A stretch of DNA of 7,216 nt from a bacterium (GTDB taxonomy: Bacteria > Sumerlaeota > Sumerlaeia > UBA8349). The stretch is taken from NCBI GenBank assembly GCA_013203855.1, contig JABMPG010000458.1, positions 1 through 7,216 of the forward strand, written 5' to 3'. The stretch's first letter is position 1; each line of letters begins with the position of its first letter. Below are positions 6,319-7,216 of the stretch, one piece after another. The notes under the pieces are model-generated. The model made no database searches, was not told the DNA's origin, and saw nothing but the letters and a program-made list of their open reading frames with translations. A program made the translations under genes and the position numbers.

Positions 6319-7215
6319 TCAACTTCCCCGGTCCGGCGGGTTGTAGAGATGGCAGGCGACATAGCGTCCATCTTCCTGCTCGATGAGTTCCGGCGTGAAC
6401 TTGTCGCAGGGGGCGAAACAATCAACGCAACGGGGGTGAAAGGCGCAGCCGAGCGGCAGGTTTCCGGGATCAGCAACTTCTCCGGGCAGTCCGAATTGCA
6501 GGCGCTGGTCCGGGTCGGGGTTCGGAACGGCTGAAAGAAGCGCCTTTGTGTAGGGGTGCTTGGGATTCTCGAAGAGGGCTTCGGTCTCGGCGATCTCGAC
6601 GAGTTTGCCGGCGTACATGACGGCCACGCGGTCGCAGATGTGTTTGACGACGCTCAGGTCGTGGGCGATAAAAGTGTAGGTCAGGCCCAGTTCCTTCTGG
6701 AGGTCCTGGAGAAGATTAATGATCTGAGCCTGGACCGAGACATCGAGGGCCGAGACCGCCTCGTCAGCGACGACAAAGGCGGGATTCATAATGAGGGCGC
6801 GGGCGATGCCAATGCGCTGGCGCTGGCCGCCGCTGAAGGCGTGAGGATAGCGCTGGCGATGCTCGGGTTTGAGGCCGACCTTGCGCAGCATTTCCTCGAC
6901 CCGCTCGTTTCGTTCCCGGCGGCCGGCCAGACGGTGAATGCGCAGTGGCTCGCCCACGATGTCGCCGACGGTCATCCGCGGGTTCAGAGACGAGAAGGGG
7001 TCCTGGAAGATCATCTGCATCTTGCGGCGCAGCGGTTTCAGGTCCCTCTCATCTACGCGGGCCAGGTCCAGCGTCTCCCCGTTGTCCCGAAACAAGATCT
7101 CGCCATTCGTTGGCCGGATAGCGCGGAGGATAGTGCGTCCCGTGGTGGTCTTGCCCGATCCGCTCTCGCCGACCAGGCCGAGCGTTTCGCCGGGTATGAC
7201 ATCGAAGTTAATCTG
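6319..7215 (-). CDS. Oligopeptide/dipeptide ABC transporter ATP-binding protein, 5'-partial
   Basis: The frame runs off the right edge; 298 residues remain. It is an OppF/DppF-type cytoplasmic ATPase that powers peptide (or nickel-chelate) import with a partner ATPase, two permeases and a binding protein, none of them visible. Numbering from the edge: Walker A GESGSGKTT (16-24), Q-loop Gln71 in IFQDPFSSLNP, ABC signature FSGGQRQR (127-134), Walker B with Asp151-Glu152 and the SALDVS D-loop, and H-loop His185. The oligopeptide C-terminal extension HPYTKALLSAVP (220-231) follows. Cys257, 263, 270 and 288 have the C-x5-C-x6-C-x17-C spacing of members that carry an Fe-S cluster, plus an extra Cys266. 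The closest look is OppF. It ends four bases from the convergent fur stop. Confidence 0.95.
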   Translation of the reverse strand, partial: QINFDVIPGETLGLVGESGSGKTTTGRTILRAIRPTNGEILFRDNGETLDLARVDERDLKPLRRKMQMIFQDPFSSLNPRMTVGDIVGEPLRIHRLAGRRERNERVEEMLRKVGLKPEHRQRYPHAFSGGQRQRIGIARALIMNPAFVVADEAVSALDVSVQAQIINLLQDLQKELGLTYTFIAHDLSVVKHICDRVAVMYAGKLVEIAETEALFENPKHPYTKALLSAVPNPDPDQRLQFGLPGEVADPGNLPLGCAFHPRCVDCFAPCDKFTPELIEQEDGRYVACHLYNPPDRGS

Positions 7216-7216
7216 A

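Noticed and set aside
1..7216. CRISPR arrays, tRNA or rRNA genes, insertion sequences and attachment sites
   Set aside because: I saw no regularly spaced direct repeats, no cloverleaf or rRNA-like segments, no transposase and no flanking inverted repeats with target duplications.

Overview
The window is GC-rich, gene-dense bacterial chromosomal DNA. Five of the six complete or partial proteins belong to families I can name. The sixth, a large partial protein at the left edge, looks like a carbohydrate-active or six-hairpin-type protein that I cannot assign. GC-rich codons, an orphan large hydrolase-like gene, a FeoA-FeoA-FeoB operon and a clostridial-type 2[4Fe-4S] ferredoxin suggest an anaerobic or microaerophilic bacterium, possibly from an environmental phylum such as the Planctomycetes/Sumerlaeota/Hydrogenedentota type. 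That placement is a guess from gene style only; no rRNA or marker gene is present.

Layout from left to right: (1) the 3' part of a large plus-strand gene (2-2575), ending in a perfect 12-bp hairpin that looks like a terminator; (2) a 181-base gap (2576-2756) with a candidate promoter and several competing stem-loops; (3) an iron(II) uptake operon, feoA1-feoA2-feoB (2757-5415), with both junctions joined by 4-base ATGA stop/start overlaps; (4) a minus-strand 57-residue ferredoxin (5494-5667) that converges on feoB and ends in a strong U-tract terminator; (5) a 137-base divergent promoter region (5668-5804); (6) a plus-strand Fur-family regulator (5805-6314), probably started from TTG; (7) only four bases later, the 3' end of a minus-strand oligopeptide/dipeptide ABC transporter ATPase that runs off the right edge.

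Functionally, the centre is a compact iron module. FeoB is the GTPase-coupled Fe2+ permease, the two FeoA proteins are its small cytoplasmic SH3-like partners, the ferredoxin is an iron-rich electron carrier, and the Fur-family protein is the likely iron sensor that would control some or all of them. No FeoC is present. The most interesting signals are the feo leader, where three mutually exclusive pairings could form around the first start codon, the overlapping divergent ferredoxin/fur promoters with a GC dyad between their elements, and the unassigned large protein. I found no clear Fur box, no CRISPR array, no tRNA or rRNA gene and no insertion sequence.
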